From the NCBI RefSeq assembly GCF_030406905.1, contig NZ_CP129137.1:7657501-7721500 (forward strand): a stretch of 64,000 nucleotides of DNA. The letters run 5' to 3'. A model generated the notes under the pieces. The model was not told the origin of the DNA, did not search any database, and worked only from the letters and a program-made list of their open reading frames with translations. The DNA comes from Streptomyces sp. HUAS CB01. Its GTDB lineage: Bacteria > Actinomycetota > Actinomycetes > Streptomycetales > Streptomycetaceae. Made by a program: the position numbers and the translations under genes. This document shows, one piece after another, positions 17,049-25,202 of the stretch. Each line of letters begins with the position of its first letter. The stretch's first letter is position 1.

Positions 17049-18185
17049 CTATGCGGGCGCCATCCCGATGCCGGAGCAAACCCCCGGATCAGGTCGAACC
17101 CGTACACCACTTCCCAGGACGCAACCCGCGGTGCCACGGGGCACCACGCTCGACAGGACCGAGGGCAGTGTGTGCCAGTCCGACGAGACCACGGTCGCAT
17201 GCCGGCCCGCCAGCAGGGCGACGCGGTCACGGGCCTGTGCCTCGGTCGGGCTGGTGCTGTCGATCGCGGGCGGCACATTGTGGGCGCTCGACATGAGGAC
17301 GAGGTAGTTGTTGCGGGCGTACCAGGCGGTGTCGATCGAGCCGCCCGCGTAGAGGGACGCGTTCCCGTCGAAGAGGACGAACCACGGGCGGAGGGAGGCG
17401 TCCGAGTAGCGGCCGCGCGGGTCGCCGGCCTGCGCACCGAGTACCGCGGGGAAGGCCGAGGCCTCCGGCAGCCGGCCGGTCGAGGAGAGGTTCCGCAGAT
17501 GCGTGGCGTACTCCCGGTCCGTCCAGAGCGTGTCGAACGGGTTCTCCTGCTCGACCGTGCCGGGGATGAGTTCGACGATGAACTTCCCCGCCATGTCGGT
17601 TCGGGACGGCCAGCCACGGGCGCGTACGGCGGTGTCGAGGTCCGGGTGACCGGCCGCCAGATCGGCGGGCCGGTACAACGCGTCACCGAGCCGGGCAGTG
17701 AGCAGTGCGTCCAGCGCGGCGGGACCCCGGCCGTTCTTGTTCTGGAACCCGTCCTTCATCTCGACCTTGAGGAGGATCGGCCGGTGCCCGGGGTTCGCGT
17801 CGTGCCAGGCGCGGATGTCGGAGAGACAGCCGCTGAGATCCCGGTTGCGGGACTTGCTGCGCAGCTCGGCGGCGGTCGCGGCGTTCACACAGTTGTTGTC
17901 GTTGCCCACGGGATTGTCGTGGGCCACCCGGAAGGATCTGCCGAACACATTGGTCCACACGTCGATTTCGAGCATTCCCGCACCGGAGTCCAGGGCGTCC
18001 GCGAAGTAGGGGTACTTCGCCTTCTCGTACGCGTTGTGGACCCCGACCGAGGTCGTCGACGAATACGCCGGTGCGGCCGCCTCGGTGCCCGGCGCGGCCG
18101 CCGCGGGTGCCTGAGCCGTGACGAGCGCCGCACCCAGCGCGGCTGCGGCGACGGACACTGCCGTTGTACGCGAAAGCTTCCTCAT
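17049..18185 (-). CDS. Secreted PI-PLC (PLC-X) domain protein, 3' end replaced by IS sequence
   Basis: A 378-aa secreted phosphodiesterase-like protein. A signal peptide of about 35 residues (MRKLSRTTAVSVAAAALGAAL, then AQAPAAAA) is followed by SSTTSVGVHNAYEKAKYPYFADALDSGAGMLEIDVW, the first catalytic His region of PI-PLC-X barrels, and VAHDNPVGND with a second His, then ILLKVEMKDGF. Codons from 17124 down to the TAG at 17049 lie inside the IS element and encode about 25 foreign residues with poor third-position GC. The original end was nine codons longer after TAG-position Gly and is stranded at 15661-15698. The catalytic domain is probably intact. ATG at 18185 has AGGGGA upstream. Confidence 0.85.
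   Translation of the reverse strand: MRKLSRTTAVSVAAAALGAALVTAQAPAAAAPGTEAAAPAYSSTTSVGVHNAYEKAKYPYFADALDSGAGMLEIDVWTNVFGRSFRVAHDNPVGNDNNCVNAATAAELRSKSRNRDLSGCLSDIRAWHDANPGHRPILLKVEMKDGFQNKNGRGPAALDALLTARLGDALYRPADLAAGHPDLDTAVRARGWPSRTDMAGKFIVELIPGTVEQENPFDTLWTDREYATHLRNLSSTGRLPEASAFPAVLGAQAGDPRGRYSDASLRPWFVLFDGNASLYAGGSIDTAWYARNNYLVLMSSAHNVPPAIDSTSPTEAQARDRVALLAGRHATVVSSDWHTLPSVLSSVVPRGTAGCVLGSGVRVRPDPGVCSGIGMAPA
17103..17121. repeat. Right terminal inverted repeat of the IS element
   Basis: Reverse complement CGTCCTGGGAAGTGGTGTA pairs with the left end at 15704-15722 (15 of 19 positions). Confidence 0.75.
17125..17134. repeat. Target-site duplication, right copy
   Basis: CCCGCGGTGC, identical to 15689-15698. 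It falls within the PI-PLC reading frame (codons for Gly-Thr-Ala-Gly). Confidence 0.7.
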
Positions 18186-19035
18186 GGTCCCCTGCCTGTG
18201 TCGGAAATCGAGCAAATCCTCGGCAGATTAGGGGAGTTGAGCGAAGGATGGGAGGTGTTCAGGCGGCGAAGAGAAGATCTTCCGGAACTTCCGGTGGTTC
18301 CCGTGACGCGCAAGGTGACTGCGGTTCGGTGACGGGAATGCGGGGCGGGAGTCCCGACCGATCACCGAGTGGGGCCTTCCGCCGGCCGTTGGCGCGGGCG
18401 GTCGACGGTCCGCCGTGCAGCTTTACGCCGGTGCGGTGCGGTGCGGTGCGGTGCGGTGCGGGTGCGGTGCGGTGCGGTGCGGTGCGGGTGCCGGTTGCCG
18501 GTTGCCGGGTGGGCCGTCGCCCGCCTGCCGTTCCGGTCGAACCGTGGGCCGATCGTGGCCGTGCAGCGCGGTTCAGGGGTGCGGCGGTTCGGCTGCGCAG
18601 CCGGGCAGCAGGTCCTGCCGGCCCGGGGCTGGAGGTTCTGCCGCGCAGCCCCTTCTGCCGGGCCCTGGGGTGGCCGGGTTCTGCAGTCGTGCAGTCGCGC
18701 AGTCGTGCTGCCCGTGGCCGCCGACCGCCTCGTGCACCAGTCGCGGAGACCGTGGCGCCGGGCCCGTGCAGCCGGTCTCTCCGATCTCTCTGGCCCCTTC
18801 GGCCCCTTCGGCCTCGGAGCGTGGGCAGCCGGTCGTGCCGGTCCCTCGGACCGTGGGCCGCCGGTCGTGGCGTCCTTGCGGGTCCGCCACACGGCTTGCC
18901 GGTCGTGCCGGTCCTGCCGGCCCGCGAACCCGTCGGTCGGGCTGCCCGGGCAGGGCCGGCCCACCGACGGGTTCGCCGGTTCCGCCCGTGGCGCACCGGC
19001 GTGCAGACCGGGGCCGGGGCGGGCACGATGGCCGC
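18186..19035. other. 850-nt gene-free stretch with simple tandem repeats
   Basis: Between the divergent PI-PLC and ligase genes. It holds the GTGCG array at 18431-18486, GGTGCCG/GTTGCCG heptamers just after it, and three copies of GCAGTCG(T/C) at 18683-18706. Open frames across it on both strands encode only repeated Arg/Cys/Gly or Pro/Arg sequence and show no family likeness, so no gene is called. Promoters of both flanking genes must lie here. Confidence 0.55.
18431..18486. repeat. GTGCG pentanucleotide array (6 + 5 copies)
   Basis: Six perfect GTGCG copies (18431-18460), one extra G, then five more (18462-18486). The pentamer length means copy-number change would shift any reading frame; no real frame crosses it, so any effect would be on spacing or structure upstream of the ligase gene. 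Confidence 0.9.
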
Positions 19036-20592
19036 ATGCTGCTGGCCCGCCTCGCCGACGTGTCCCGGCAGATCGCTGCCGAGCCGTCCCGCACCCGGAA
19101 GATCGAAGCCCTGGCGTCCTTGTTCCGCGACGCCCGGCCGCAGGAGGCCGCGCTCGTCATCTCGTATCTGGCCGGACGGCTTCCTCAGGGACGGCTCGGC
19201 GTCGGCTGGAGCGTGCTCCGGCAACGGCCCGAACCGGCCGGGGAGCCCCTCCTGACCGTCGAGGAGACCGACGCGGTGCTCACGGCGCTCGCCCGGGTCG
19301 CCGGGTCGGGTGCCCAGGCGGAACGCCGAAGGCTCGTCGGCGGGCTCATGGCCGCCGCGACCGGGCCCGAGCAGGAGTTCCTCGTGCGGCTGCTGACCGG
19401 CGAAGTGCGCCAGGGCGCCCTCGACGCCGTCGCGCTCGAGGGCGTCGCCAAGGCGGCGGGGGCACCGGCCGGCGAGGTGAGACGGGCGGTGATGCTCGAC
19501 GGTTCACTGCCGCGGGTGGCCGAAGCGGTCCTGGCGGAAGGGCCCGCGGCGCTCTCGTCCTTCCGGCTCCGGGTGGGCCGTCCCGTACAGCCCATGCTGG
19601 CGCACACCGCGGCGTCGGTGGCGGACGCGGTCCGGGCCCTGGGCGTCTGCTCGGTGGAGGAGAAGCTGGACGGGGTGCGCATCCAGGTCCATCGTGCGGC
19701 CGGCGAGGTCCGCATCCACACGCGGTCCCTGGACGACATCACCGCCCGGCTGCCCGACGTGGTCGAGACGGTCCGGGATCTTCCGGGGGACCGCTTCATC
19801 CTCGACGGCGAGGTGATCGCGCTCGACCCGGCGGGTCGGCCCCTGCCCTTCCAGGACACGTCCTCGCGCGTGGGGTCCCGGACCGACGTGGCCGCGGCCA
19901 CCGAGGCGGTCCCGCTGTCACCCGTCTTCTTCGACATCCTCGCGATCGAGGACAGGGACGTGCTCGACCTGCCCGGGCACGAGCGGCATGCGGAACTGGC
20001 CGCGTTGGTGCCCGAGCCCATGCGGGTGCGGCGGTTCGTCGTCGACGACCCCGCGTCGCCCGCCCAGCTCGAAGGTGCCGAGGACTTCCTCGCCGCGACG
20101 CTCGAACGCGGTCACGAGGGCGTCATGGTCAAGGGCCTGGACGCGCCCTACGTGGCGGGGCGCCGCGGCCGCACCTGGCTCAAGGTGAAGCCGGTGCACA
20201 CGCTCGACCTGGTCGTCCTGGCCGCCGAGTGGGGTCACGGCCGGCGTACCGGGCTGCTGTCCAACCTCCACCTGGGCGCGCGGACCGCCGACGGGGGGCT
20301 CGTCATGCTCGGCAAGACGTTCAAGGGCCTCACGGACGAGATGCTTCGCTGGCAGACGGAGCGGCTGGGGGAGCTGGCGGTGGAGGACAACGGCTTCCAG
20401 GTGCGGGTGCGCCCCGAGCTCGTCGTCGAGATCGCCTACGACGGTCTGCAGCGCTCTTCGCGCTATCCGGCGGGTGTCGCGCTGCGGTTCGCCCGGGTGC
20501 TGCGTCACCGTCCCGACAAGCTCGCGTCGGAGGCCGACACGATCGAGACCGTTCTGGCCGCCACGCCCGTCGTGGCGCCGTCGGGGGACTGA
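19036..20592 (+). CDS. ATP-dependent DNA ligase (LigB-like)
   Basis: A 518-aa ATP-dependent DNA ligase resembling mycobacterial LigB and the larger streptomycete ATP ligases. An N-terminal DNA-binding domain (residues 1-200) precedes the nucleotidyltransferase core: motif I EEKLDGVRIQVHR (adenylated Lys about residue 213), motif III region FFDILAIE, motif IV GHEGVMVKGLD, motif V RTWLKVKP. A C-terminal OB fold ends in YDGLQRSSRYPAGVALRFARVL. ATG at 19036 was chosen because it begins the family N-terminus (MLLARLADVSRQI); the upstream open frame is repeat sequence. A strong hairpin follows the stop. Confidence 0.92.
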   Translation: MLLARLADVSRQIAAEPSRTRKIEALASLFRDARPQEAALVISYLAGRLPQGRLGVGWSVLRQRPEPAGEPLLTVEETDAVLTALARVAGSGAQAERRRLVGGLMAAATGPEQEFLVRLLTGEVRQGALDAVALEGVAKAAGAPAGEVRRAVMLDGSLPRVAEAVLAEGPAALSSFRLRVGRPVQPMLAHTAASVADAVRALGVCSVEEKLDGVRIQVHRAAGEVRIHTRSLDDITARLPDVVETVRDLPGDRFILDGEVIALDPAGRPLPFQDTSSRVGSRTDVAAATEAVPLSPVFFDILAIEDRDVLDLPGHERHAELAALVPEPMRVRRFVVDDPASPAQLEGAEDFLAATLERGHEGVMVKGLDAPYVAGRRGRTWLKVKPVHTLDLVVLAAEWGHGRRTGLLSNLHLGARTADGGLVMLGKTFKGLTDEMLRWQTERLGELAVEDNGFQVRVRPELVVEIAYDGLQRSSRYPAGVALRFARVLRHRPDKLASEADTIETVLAATPVVAPSGD

Positions 20593-20654
20593 GGCGCGGA
20601 GTGCGCCGGCGGGCGAGCGCGCTGCGGAGCGGGCCCCTGCCGAGAGGGGAGAGT

Positions 20655-20686
20655 GCCCCGGCCGGTCGGGGGAGGCCGGCCGGGGC
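20655..20686 (+). terminator. Hairpin after the DNA ligase gene
   Basis: Perfect 11-bp GC-only arms (20655-20665 and 20676-20686) around a 10-nt loop, 63 nt after the ligase stop. No U-run follows, as is common for streptomycete terminators. Confidence 0.65.
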
Positions 20687-20886
20687 CGTACATGGGGTGG
20701 GCGCACCGTCATCGACGTGCGGTCTGCGCACCACGTCTAGATGAACGATAAACCATCTTGGAGCGTTCCTCGAAACGCCCCCGTCGCGGGCCACCGCCGC
20801 GGACCCCTGCCGTGGATCCTGGCCCCGGTGGACGGTGAAGCGGGGGTGTCCCGAGCCCCTCGTGCCGCGCTCGAGCCGGTGGCCCC

Positions 20887-21453
20887 TCAGGTCGCCGTCT
20901 CCGCGCCCAGGAGTACCTTCGCCGCCTCGCGGGCCTGGTCCGCGGGAAGGGGAGAGCCGGTGACGGCCGCCGTCGTGATGGCTCCCTCGGCGAGCAGGGC
21001 CAGGGATGCCGCGATCGCGCAGGGCGCACCGGCGTCGTCGACGAGACCGGCGAGGTACCGCCGGAACGCCTCCTTGTGCCGCCGCGCGGCCTCTGCCACC
21101 TCCGGGGCCGTCGCGCCCAGCTCGCCGAAGGAGTTGACGAACGCGCAGCCGCGGAAGTCCGGTTCCTCGAACCAGTGGCGCAACCAGTCGAACACCACGA
21201 GGACGCGCTCGGCCGGTGGGCCGTCCGCCTGGTCCACATACGCCGCGAGGCTTCTCCGCCACCGCTCGTCCCGTCTCAGCAGGTATGCCTCCACCAGTGC
21301 CCCCTTCGAGGGGAAGGCCTGGTAGAGGCGGCGCAGGGTCACACCGGAAGCGGACCGCACGGCGTCCATGCCGACGGCCTGGATGCCCTGCCCGTAGAAC
21401 AGCTCCTCCGCGGCGTCGAGGATCCGCTCCCGGGTCGCCTCGATGTCCGTCAT
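20887..21453 (-). CDS. TetR family transcriptional regulator
   Basis: A 188-aa TetR-type repressor: N-terminal helix-turn-helix ([52 protein letters not shown]) and a divergent all-helical ligand domain resembling TetR_C members next to oxidoreductases. ATG at 21453 was chosen over one at 21471 because GGGAG lies at a good distance. The gene is divergent from the DUF1348 gene, and two GAGAAC-GTTCTC palindromes lie between them; autoregulation and control of the neighbour are therefore likely. Confidence 0.92.
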   Translation of the reverse strand: MTDIEATRERILDAAEELFYGQGIQAVGMDAVRSASGVTLRRLYQAFPSKGALVEAYLLRRDERWRRSLAAYVDQADGPPAERVLVVFDWLRHWFEEPDFRGCAFVNSFGELGATAPEVAEAARRHKEAFRRYLAGLVDDAGAPCAIAASLALLAEGAITTAAVTGSPLPADQAREAAKVLLGAETAT

Positions 21454-21471
21454 CCCGTCACTCCCTTGCAT

Positions 21472-21487
21472 GAGAACCATCGTTCTC
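21472..21487. promoter_or_regulatory. TetR operator candidate 1
   Basis: GAGAACCATCGTTCTC: perfect GAGAAC/GTTCTC arms around 4 nt, 18 nt upstream of the TetR start. Confidence 0.75.
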
Positions 21488-21506
21488 GTAGGGTACCGGG
21501 CAGAGT

Positions 21507-21522
21507 GAGAACGAGCGTTCTC
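21507..21522. promoter_or_regulatory. TetR operator candidate 2
   Basis: GAGAACGAGCGTTCTC: perfect 7-bp arms around 2 nt, the same half-site as the first, 35 nt centre to centre from it. It lies 33 nt upstream of the DUF1348 start. Confidence 0.75.
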
Positions 21523-21555
21523 GTTCGGATCGCCGCCCGGAAGGAGACCGTTGTC

Positions 21556-21981
21556 ATGTCCGAATCGCCGCGCCCGCCCCTGCCTCCCTTCACGGAGGAG
21601 ACCGCCCGCCGGAAGGTCCAACTCGCCGAGGACGCCTGGAACTCACGGGATCCGGAGAAGGTCTCCCTCGCGTACACGAAGGACTCCGAGTGGCGAAACC
21701 GGGATGTGTTCCTCAACGGCCGGCAGGAGATCGTCGAGTTCCTGACCGACAAGTGGCGCAGGGAGCTCGGGTACCGGCTGCGCAAGGAGCTCTGGGCGTA
21801 CCAGGGCGATCGCATCGCCGTGCGCTTCGAGTACGAGTACCACGACGCGGACGGTCGGTGGTTCCGCGCGTACGGGAACGAGAACTGGGAGTTCGACGAC
21901 CACGGCCTGATGCGCAAGCGCTACGCCAGTATCAACGACCTTGCCATCGCGGCCGACGAGCGCCGGATCGCCCGGGACTGA
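21556..21981 (+). CDS. DUF1348 (NTF2-like / SnoaL-like) protein
   Basis: A 141-aa NTF2-like protein of the DUF1348 type: [32 protein letters not shown], then [41 protein letters not shown] and [12 protein letters not shown] are the usual block order. Such cone-shaped folds bind small hydrophobic ligands, but no reaction is known for this family. The ATG has AAGGAG 10 nt upstream. It shares its control region with a TetR gene, which suggests induction by the ligand of that repressor. Confidence 0.9.
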   Translation: MSESPRPPLPPFTEETARRKVQLAEDAWNSRDPEKVSLAYTKDSEWRNRDVFLNGRQEIVEFLTDKWRRELGYRLRKELWAYQGDRIAVRFEYEYHDADGRWFRAYGNENWEFDDHGLMRKRYASINDLAIAADERRIARD

Positions 21982-22375
21982 GCGCCGGCTCCCCCGGCCG
22001 GGGCGGTCGGCTCGCCGACCGGCCTCGGCGTGCCATCGCCCGGGCACCTCGGGGGACATCCGCGTCCCCGGACCGGCAGCGACCCCTCGGTCGTCAGCGG
22101 AACCGGACGACCAGGCGCACGTCGGTCGACACGGCTTCATCCTGCCGAGAGCCGGCGAGACCTGTCGTCCCGGTCCTCCGGACCGCTTCCTGCGTCGAAA
22201 GGCGGTCAACGGCCCCGGGCCGCAGGCGACTTCCGCCGTCGTGCGCGAGTCGCGCCGGTCGGCCCCGGAGGGACGCCGCGGGAGCGGTCGCCGACCTGTC
22301 GGCGGCCGTGGATGTGGCGCGGTCCACGGCGGCCGGACTTGCGTTCGAGGGTGGTGATCGTGATGGGATGAGCCG
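21982..22375. other. Intergenic stretch, nothing recognised
   Basis: 394 nt between the DUF1348 and DUF2993 genes. No gene, repeat or convincing hairpin was recognised. Confidence 0.4.
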
Positions 22376-23875
22376 ATGCGACCCCCCACACGCATGTCCA
22401 CCCATTCCCGCAATCCGTACGAGGAGCTCGCTCAACTGGCCGATCCTGAGCCGGAGTTCACCGATCACGGGGCTTCCCCGGCCCGTGCACGCGGCGGCGC
22501 GCCCGTGCTCGGCATTCCGTCGGACGAGGAGCCCGACGCATGGTCGCCGCCCAACCACCGGGGCAGAAGCCGGTTCGGAGCCCTGCCGCTCGCGCTCAAG
22601 CTCACCGTCGGCCTCGTCGTGTGCGCCACGCTTCTCGGCGGCGGCGACCGGCTCGCGCTGGCCTACGCCGAGGACAAGGCGGAGGAGAAGATCCGCGACT
22701 CGCTCCGCCTCGGCGCGCGCCCGGACGTCGACATCGCCGGCTTCCCCTTCCTCACGCAGGTGCTCGGAGGGCGGATCGACCGCGCCGACGTCACCCTTCC
22801 CGACGTGGCCGCCGACAAGGTCTCGCTGGCCGAAGTGCACGCCAGCGCCCGCGACATCCGGATCGTCGGCGATCTGCCCAGCTCTCTGCAGGGCGCGGTC
22901 GTGAACCGCATGGAGGGCGACGTCCTCCTCTCGTTCGACGACCTGAACCGCGAACTGGGCGCCTCCCGGGTGAAGTTCACCAGCGCAGGGCCCGGCGGGG
23001 TCCGCATGGCCGGCTCGCTGCCCGTGGCCGGCCGGGAGATCACCGTCCGGGCGGAGGCACGCATCGAGCGGGACGGGCAGCGGGCCGTGTCGACCACCGT
23101 CCAGGGGATGCGGCTCGACGTCCCCGGCCTGTTCACCTACCGGCCGGGCGAGGACCCCGAGAGCTCGGGCCTGCGCCTGCACCGCGAGGCGGCGACGCGC
23201 ATCAGTCGTGAGGCCGCCCGGATCAAGGCCCTGCTGGCCCTGCCGGCCGTGGTGGAGCGGCTGGGGCTGCCCGAGTCGCAGATCGAACGCGCGCTGCGCA
23301 GCGAGAAGGAACTGAGCCGGCTGACCGGGACGCCGCGCTTCCTCCAGCGGCTGATGAAGGTCAATCTCGTCGATGTCGTCGTCGACAACCCCTGGCTCCT
23401 GGAGAAGTTCGGCATCGACCCCGCTCTGATCGGCGCCCTGCTGAAACTGAGGCCACCGCAGCTCTCCGACCGTCTGTCGCTGTCCTTCGAACTGCCGAAG
23501 ACCACGGCGGGCGACATCCGCCTCGAGGACATCGTCGTGGAGCGCGACGGCATCCGGGCCGATCTGACGGGGACGGGCCTGACCTTCGGCAAGCCCTCCG
23601 CCCGCAAGCCTTCCGCCGATCGCCCCTCAACCCGCGAGCCCTCCGCCGGCCGCCCTCCCGCCGGCGAGCCGTACGCCGGCCGGCTCTCGGCCGCCCGTCC
23701 CGGCGAGACCGACCGGGAGGGCGCGGCCCCGTCGGCCGCCCCCGGTCGTCCCTCAGCCGTCGAGACCGGCCCGGGGCTCGATGCGGTGGCGGAACGCGAC
23801 GGCGCCGGCATCGACGGCCGTCACCCCTCCGTCAACGGTCAGCGTGGCGCCGTTGACGAACGAAGCGGCGGGTGA
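22376..23875 (+). CDS. DUF2993 (LmeA family phospholipid-binding) membrane-anchored protein
   Basis: A 499-aa protein with an N-terminal cytoplasmic stretch, one transmembrane segment at about residues 70-95 (ALPLALKLTVGLVVCATLLGG), and a large extracytoplasmic DUF2993 domain (DVDIAGFPFLTQVLGGRIDRADVTLPDV, GDVLLSFDDLN, VVDNPWLLEKFGIDP). DUF2993/LmeA proteins bind phospholipid and serve envelope lipoglycan work in mycobacteria. The last 100 residues are a low-complexity tail of (K/R/E)PSA-like repeats. The final 41 codons overlap the convergent SDR gene by 123 bp, so the true stop may have been lost. A second possible start is at 22394. Confidence 0.8.
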   Translation: MRPPTRMSTHSRNPYEELAQLADPEPEFTDHGASPARARGGAPVLGIPSDEEPDAWSPPNHRGRSRFGALPLALKLTVGLVVCATLLGGGDRLALAYAEDKAEEKIRDSLRLGARPDVDIAGFPFLTQVLGGRIDRADVTLPDVAADKVSLAEVHASARDIRIVGDLPSSLQGAVVNRMEGDVLLSFDDLNRELGASRVKFTSAGPGGVRMAGSLPVAGREITVRAEARIERDGQRAVSTTVQGMRLDVPGLFTYRPGEDPESSGLRLHREAATRISREAARIKALLALPAVVERLGLPESQIERALRSEKELSRLTGTPRFLQRLMKVNLVDVVVDNPWLLEKFGIDPALIGALLKLRPPQLSDRLSLSFELPKTTAGDIRLEDIVVERDGIRADLTGTGLTFGKPSARKPSADRPSTREPSAGRPPAGEPYAGRLSAARPGETDREGAAPSAAPGRPSAVETGPGLDAVAERDGAGIDGRHPSVNGQRGAVDERSGG

Positions 23876-24601
23876 CAGCAGCCAGGCGACCGCCTCGGCG
23901 ACCTCGGCCGGATCGCCGGGGCGGCGTGCGGGGACGAGCCGCGTGGCCTCCTCGTACGCCGCCCCGGTGCCGTCCGCGGAGCCCGCGCCCGGCAGTCCCG
24001 CCTCCTCGGCGAACCGTGCCATGCGGCGGTCGGCCATGTCGGTCCGCACCCAGCTCGGGCAGACGGTGTTGGCCCGCAGCCCCCGGGGGCCGTAGTCCAC
24101 GGCGACGGAACGGCACAGCTGCAGCAGCGCGGCCTTGGACGTCGCGTAGGCCGCGTTGGCCTGGCCGTTGCGCAGTGCGGACACCGAGGCCACGGCCACG
24201 ACCGAGCCCCGCGAACGGAGCAGATGGGGGAGGGCCGCGCGGAGCAGCAGGAACGGACCGGTCACGTTCGTCCGCATCACCGCTTCCCAGTCCTCGTCCG
24301 ACAGATCGCCGACGGCGCCGCTGCGGGCGATGCCCGCGTTGAGCACCAGCCCGTCGAGGCGGCCGTGGGCCGCGACCGCCGCCTCGACCAGGCCCTCCAC
24401 CGCCTCGGGGTCGGTTGTGTCGGCGGCGTGGGCCAGGACCCCGGTCTCCCGCGCGAGGTCCTCCAGCGGTCCGGGGCGCCGGCCGGAGACGACGACGTGA
24501 TGGCCGTCGGCCCGTAGTCTGCGCGCGGTGGCGGCGCCGATGCCCGTACCCCCGCCGGTGACGAGGTGGACGGCGCGGTCCGCAACTCCGTGATCGGTCA
24601 T
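23753..24601 (-). CDS. SDR family NAD(P)-dependent oxidoreductase
   Basis: A 282-aa classical short-chain dehydrogenase: TGGGTGIGAATARRL cofactor loop (residues 15-29), LVLNAGIARSG, catalytic SVSA...YATSK (Tyr about residue 156, Lys +4) and the C-terminal NGATLTVDGG. It looks complete, with 25 residues after the usual SDR end that overlap the DUF2993 tail. ATG at 24601. The MarR gene lies 28 nt upstream on the same strand, so the two are probably co-transcribed from the AT-rich promoter at 25126. Substrate unknown. Confidence 0.9.
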   Translation of the reverse strand: MTDHGVADRAVHLVTGGGTGIGAATARRLRADGHHVVVSGRRPGPLEDLARETGVLAHAADTTDPEAVEGLVEAAVAAHGRLDGLVLNAGIARSGAVGDLSDEDWEAVMRTNVTGPFLLLRAALPHLLRSRGSVVAVASVSALRNGQANAAYATSKAALLQLCRSVAVDYGPRGLRANTVCPSWVRTDMADRRMARFAEEAGLPGAGSADGTGAAYEEATRLVPARRPGDPAEVAEAVAWLLSPAASFVNGATLTVDGGVTAVDAGAVAFRHRIEPRAGLDG

Positions 24602-24629
24602 GGCCCTTGACCTTACGGTGCCGTGGCCC

Positions 24630-25115
24630 CTACGTCGCGGAACCCTCCTGGCGCACCTCGTCGAGGGAGGTGCGCATGATGTCGGCCGCCCGGGTGAACC
24701 AGTCCGACAGCACGGCGATCTCCTCCGGACCGTACGTGGCGAAGAGCGCGGCCAGCCGCCGGTGGTTGGGCCCGTAGACCTCGAAGACGCGCGCGGCCGC
24801 GTTCTCGTCGGCGACCACGCGAACCCGTCTGCGGTCGGCGGGATCGCTCCGGCGGTGGGCGTAGCCGGCTCGTTCGAGCCGGGTGACGACGCCGGTGATC
24901 GCGCCGGTGGTGAGGTTGGCCCGCTGCGCGAGATCGCCGGCCGAGAGGGGTTCCTCGGCGGCCTCCAGGATGAAGCCCAGACAGGTCAGGTCGGTGACGT
25001 TGAGCCCCAGCCGCTGGGCGATGTCGTGCTGGGCCACGATGCCCAGCGCGATCAGGCGGTCCATCTGTGCGTGCACCTGTTCGGGGGTGGCGCTCGGGAG
25101 CGACTTGCCGTTCAC
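24630..25115 (-). CDS. MarR family transcriptional regulator
   Basis: A 161-aa winged-helix regulator: LSAGDLAQRANLTTGAITGVVTRLERAGYAHR is the recognition region and RRSDPADRRRVRVVAD the wing of MarR proteins. It starts with GTG at 25115 after AAGG. A 13-bp CTTAG-CTT-CTAAG palindrome sits 10 nt upstream of its start, so autorepression is likely. The SDR gene downstream is its probable operon partner. Confidence 0.9.
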   Translation of the reverse strand: MNGKSLPSATPEQVHAQMDRLIALGIVAQHDIAQRLGLNVTDLTCLGFILEAAEEPLSAGDLAQRANLTTGAITGVVTRLERAGYAHRRSDPADRRRVRVVADENAAARVFEVYGPNHRRLAALFATYGPEEIAVLSDWFTRAADIMRTSLDEVRQEGSAT

Positions 25116-25125
25116 CGCAAATTAC

Positions 25126-25138
25126 CTTAGCTTCTAAG
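25126..25138. promoter_or_regulatory. MarR operator candidate in an AT-rich divergent promoter
   Basis: CTTAGCTTCTAAG, perfect 5-bp arms around 3 nt, inside an unusually AT-rich patch (25115-25165) between the MarR gene and the membrane-protein gene at 25203. Its placement over the likely MarR promoter suggests an operator. Confidence 0.65.
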
Positions 25139-25202
25139 TAGATTAGCTCGTGAGATAAAACGTCTCTGAGGACACCCTACTGCCTGCCCTCCTGGGGGGA
25201 AC

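Larger units (their letters stand above)
15699..17124 (-). mobile_element. IS256-family insertion sequence
   Basis: A complete-looking 1426-bp element: one transposase gene, imperfect terminal inverted repeats (15704-15722 and 17103-17121, 15 of 19 positions matching) and a 10-bp direct repeat at both flanks. The size fits the family. It inserted near the 3' end of a PI-PLC-type gene, transposase in the same orientation as that gene. The near-perfect flanking duplication suggests a fairly recent insertion. Exact outer ends are uncertain by about 2-4 bp, because the two ends differ outside the 19-bp core. Confidence 0.85.

Noticed and set aside
18369..19035. Upstream extension of the DNA ligase frame through the GTGCG array
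   Set aside because: It encodes repeated VRCGA-like sequence unrelated to ligases. The family N-terminus begins at 19036.
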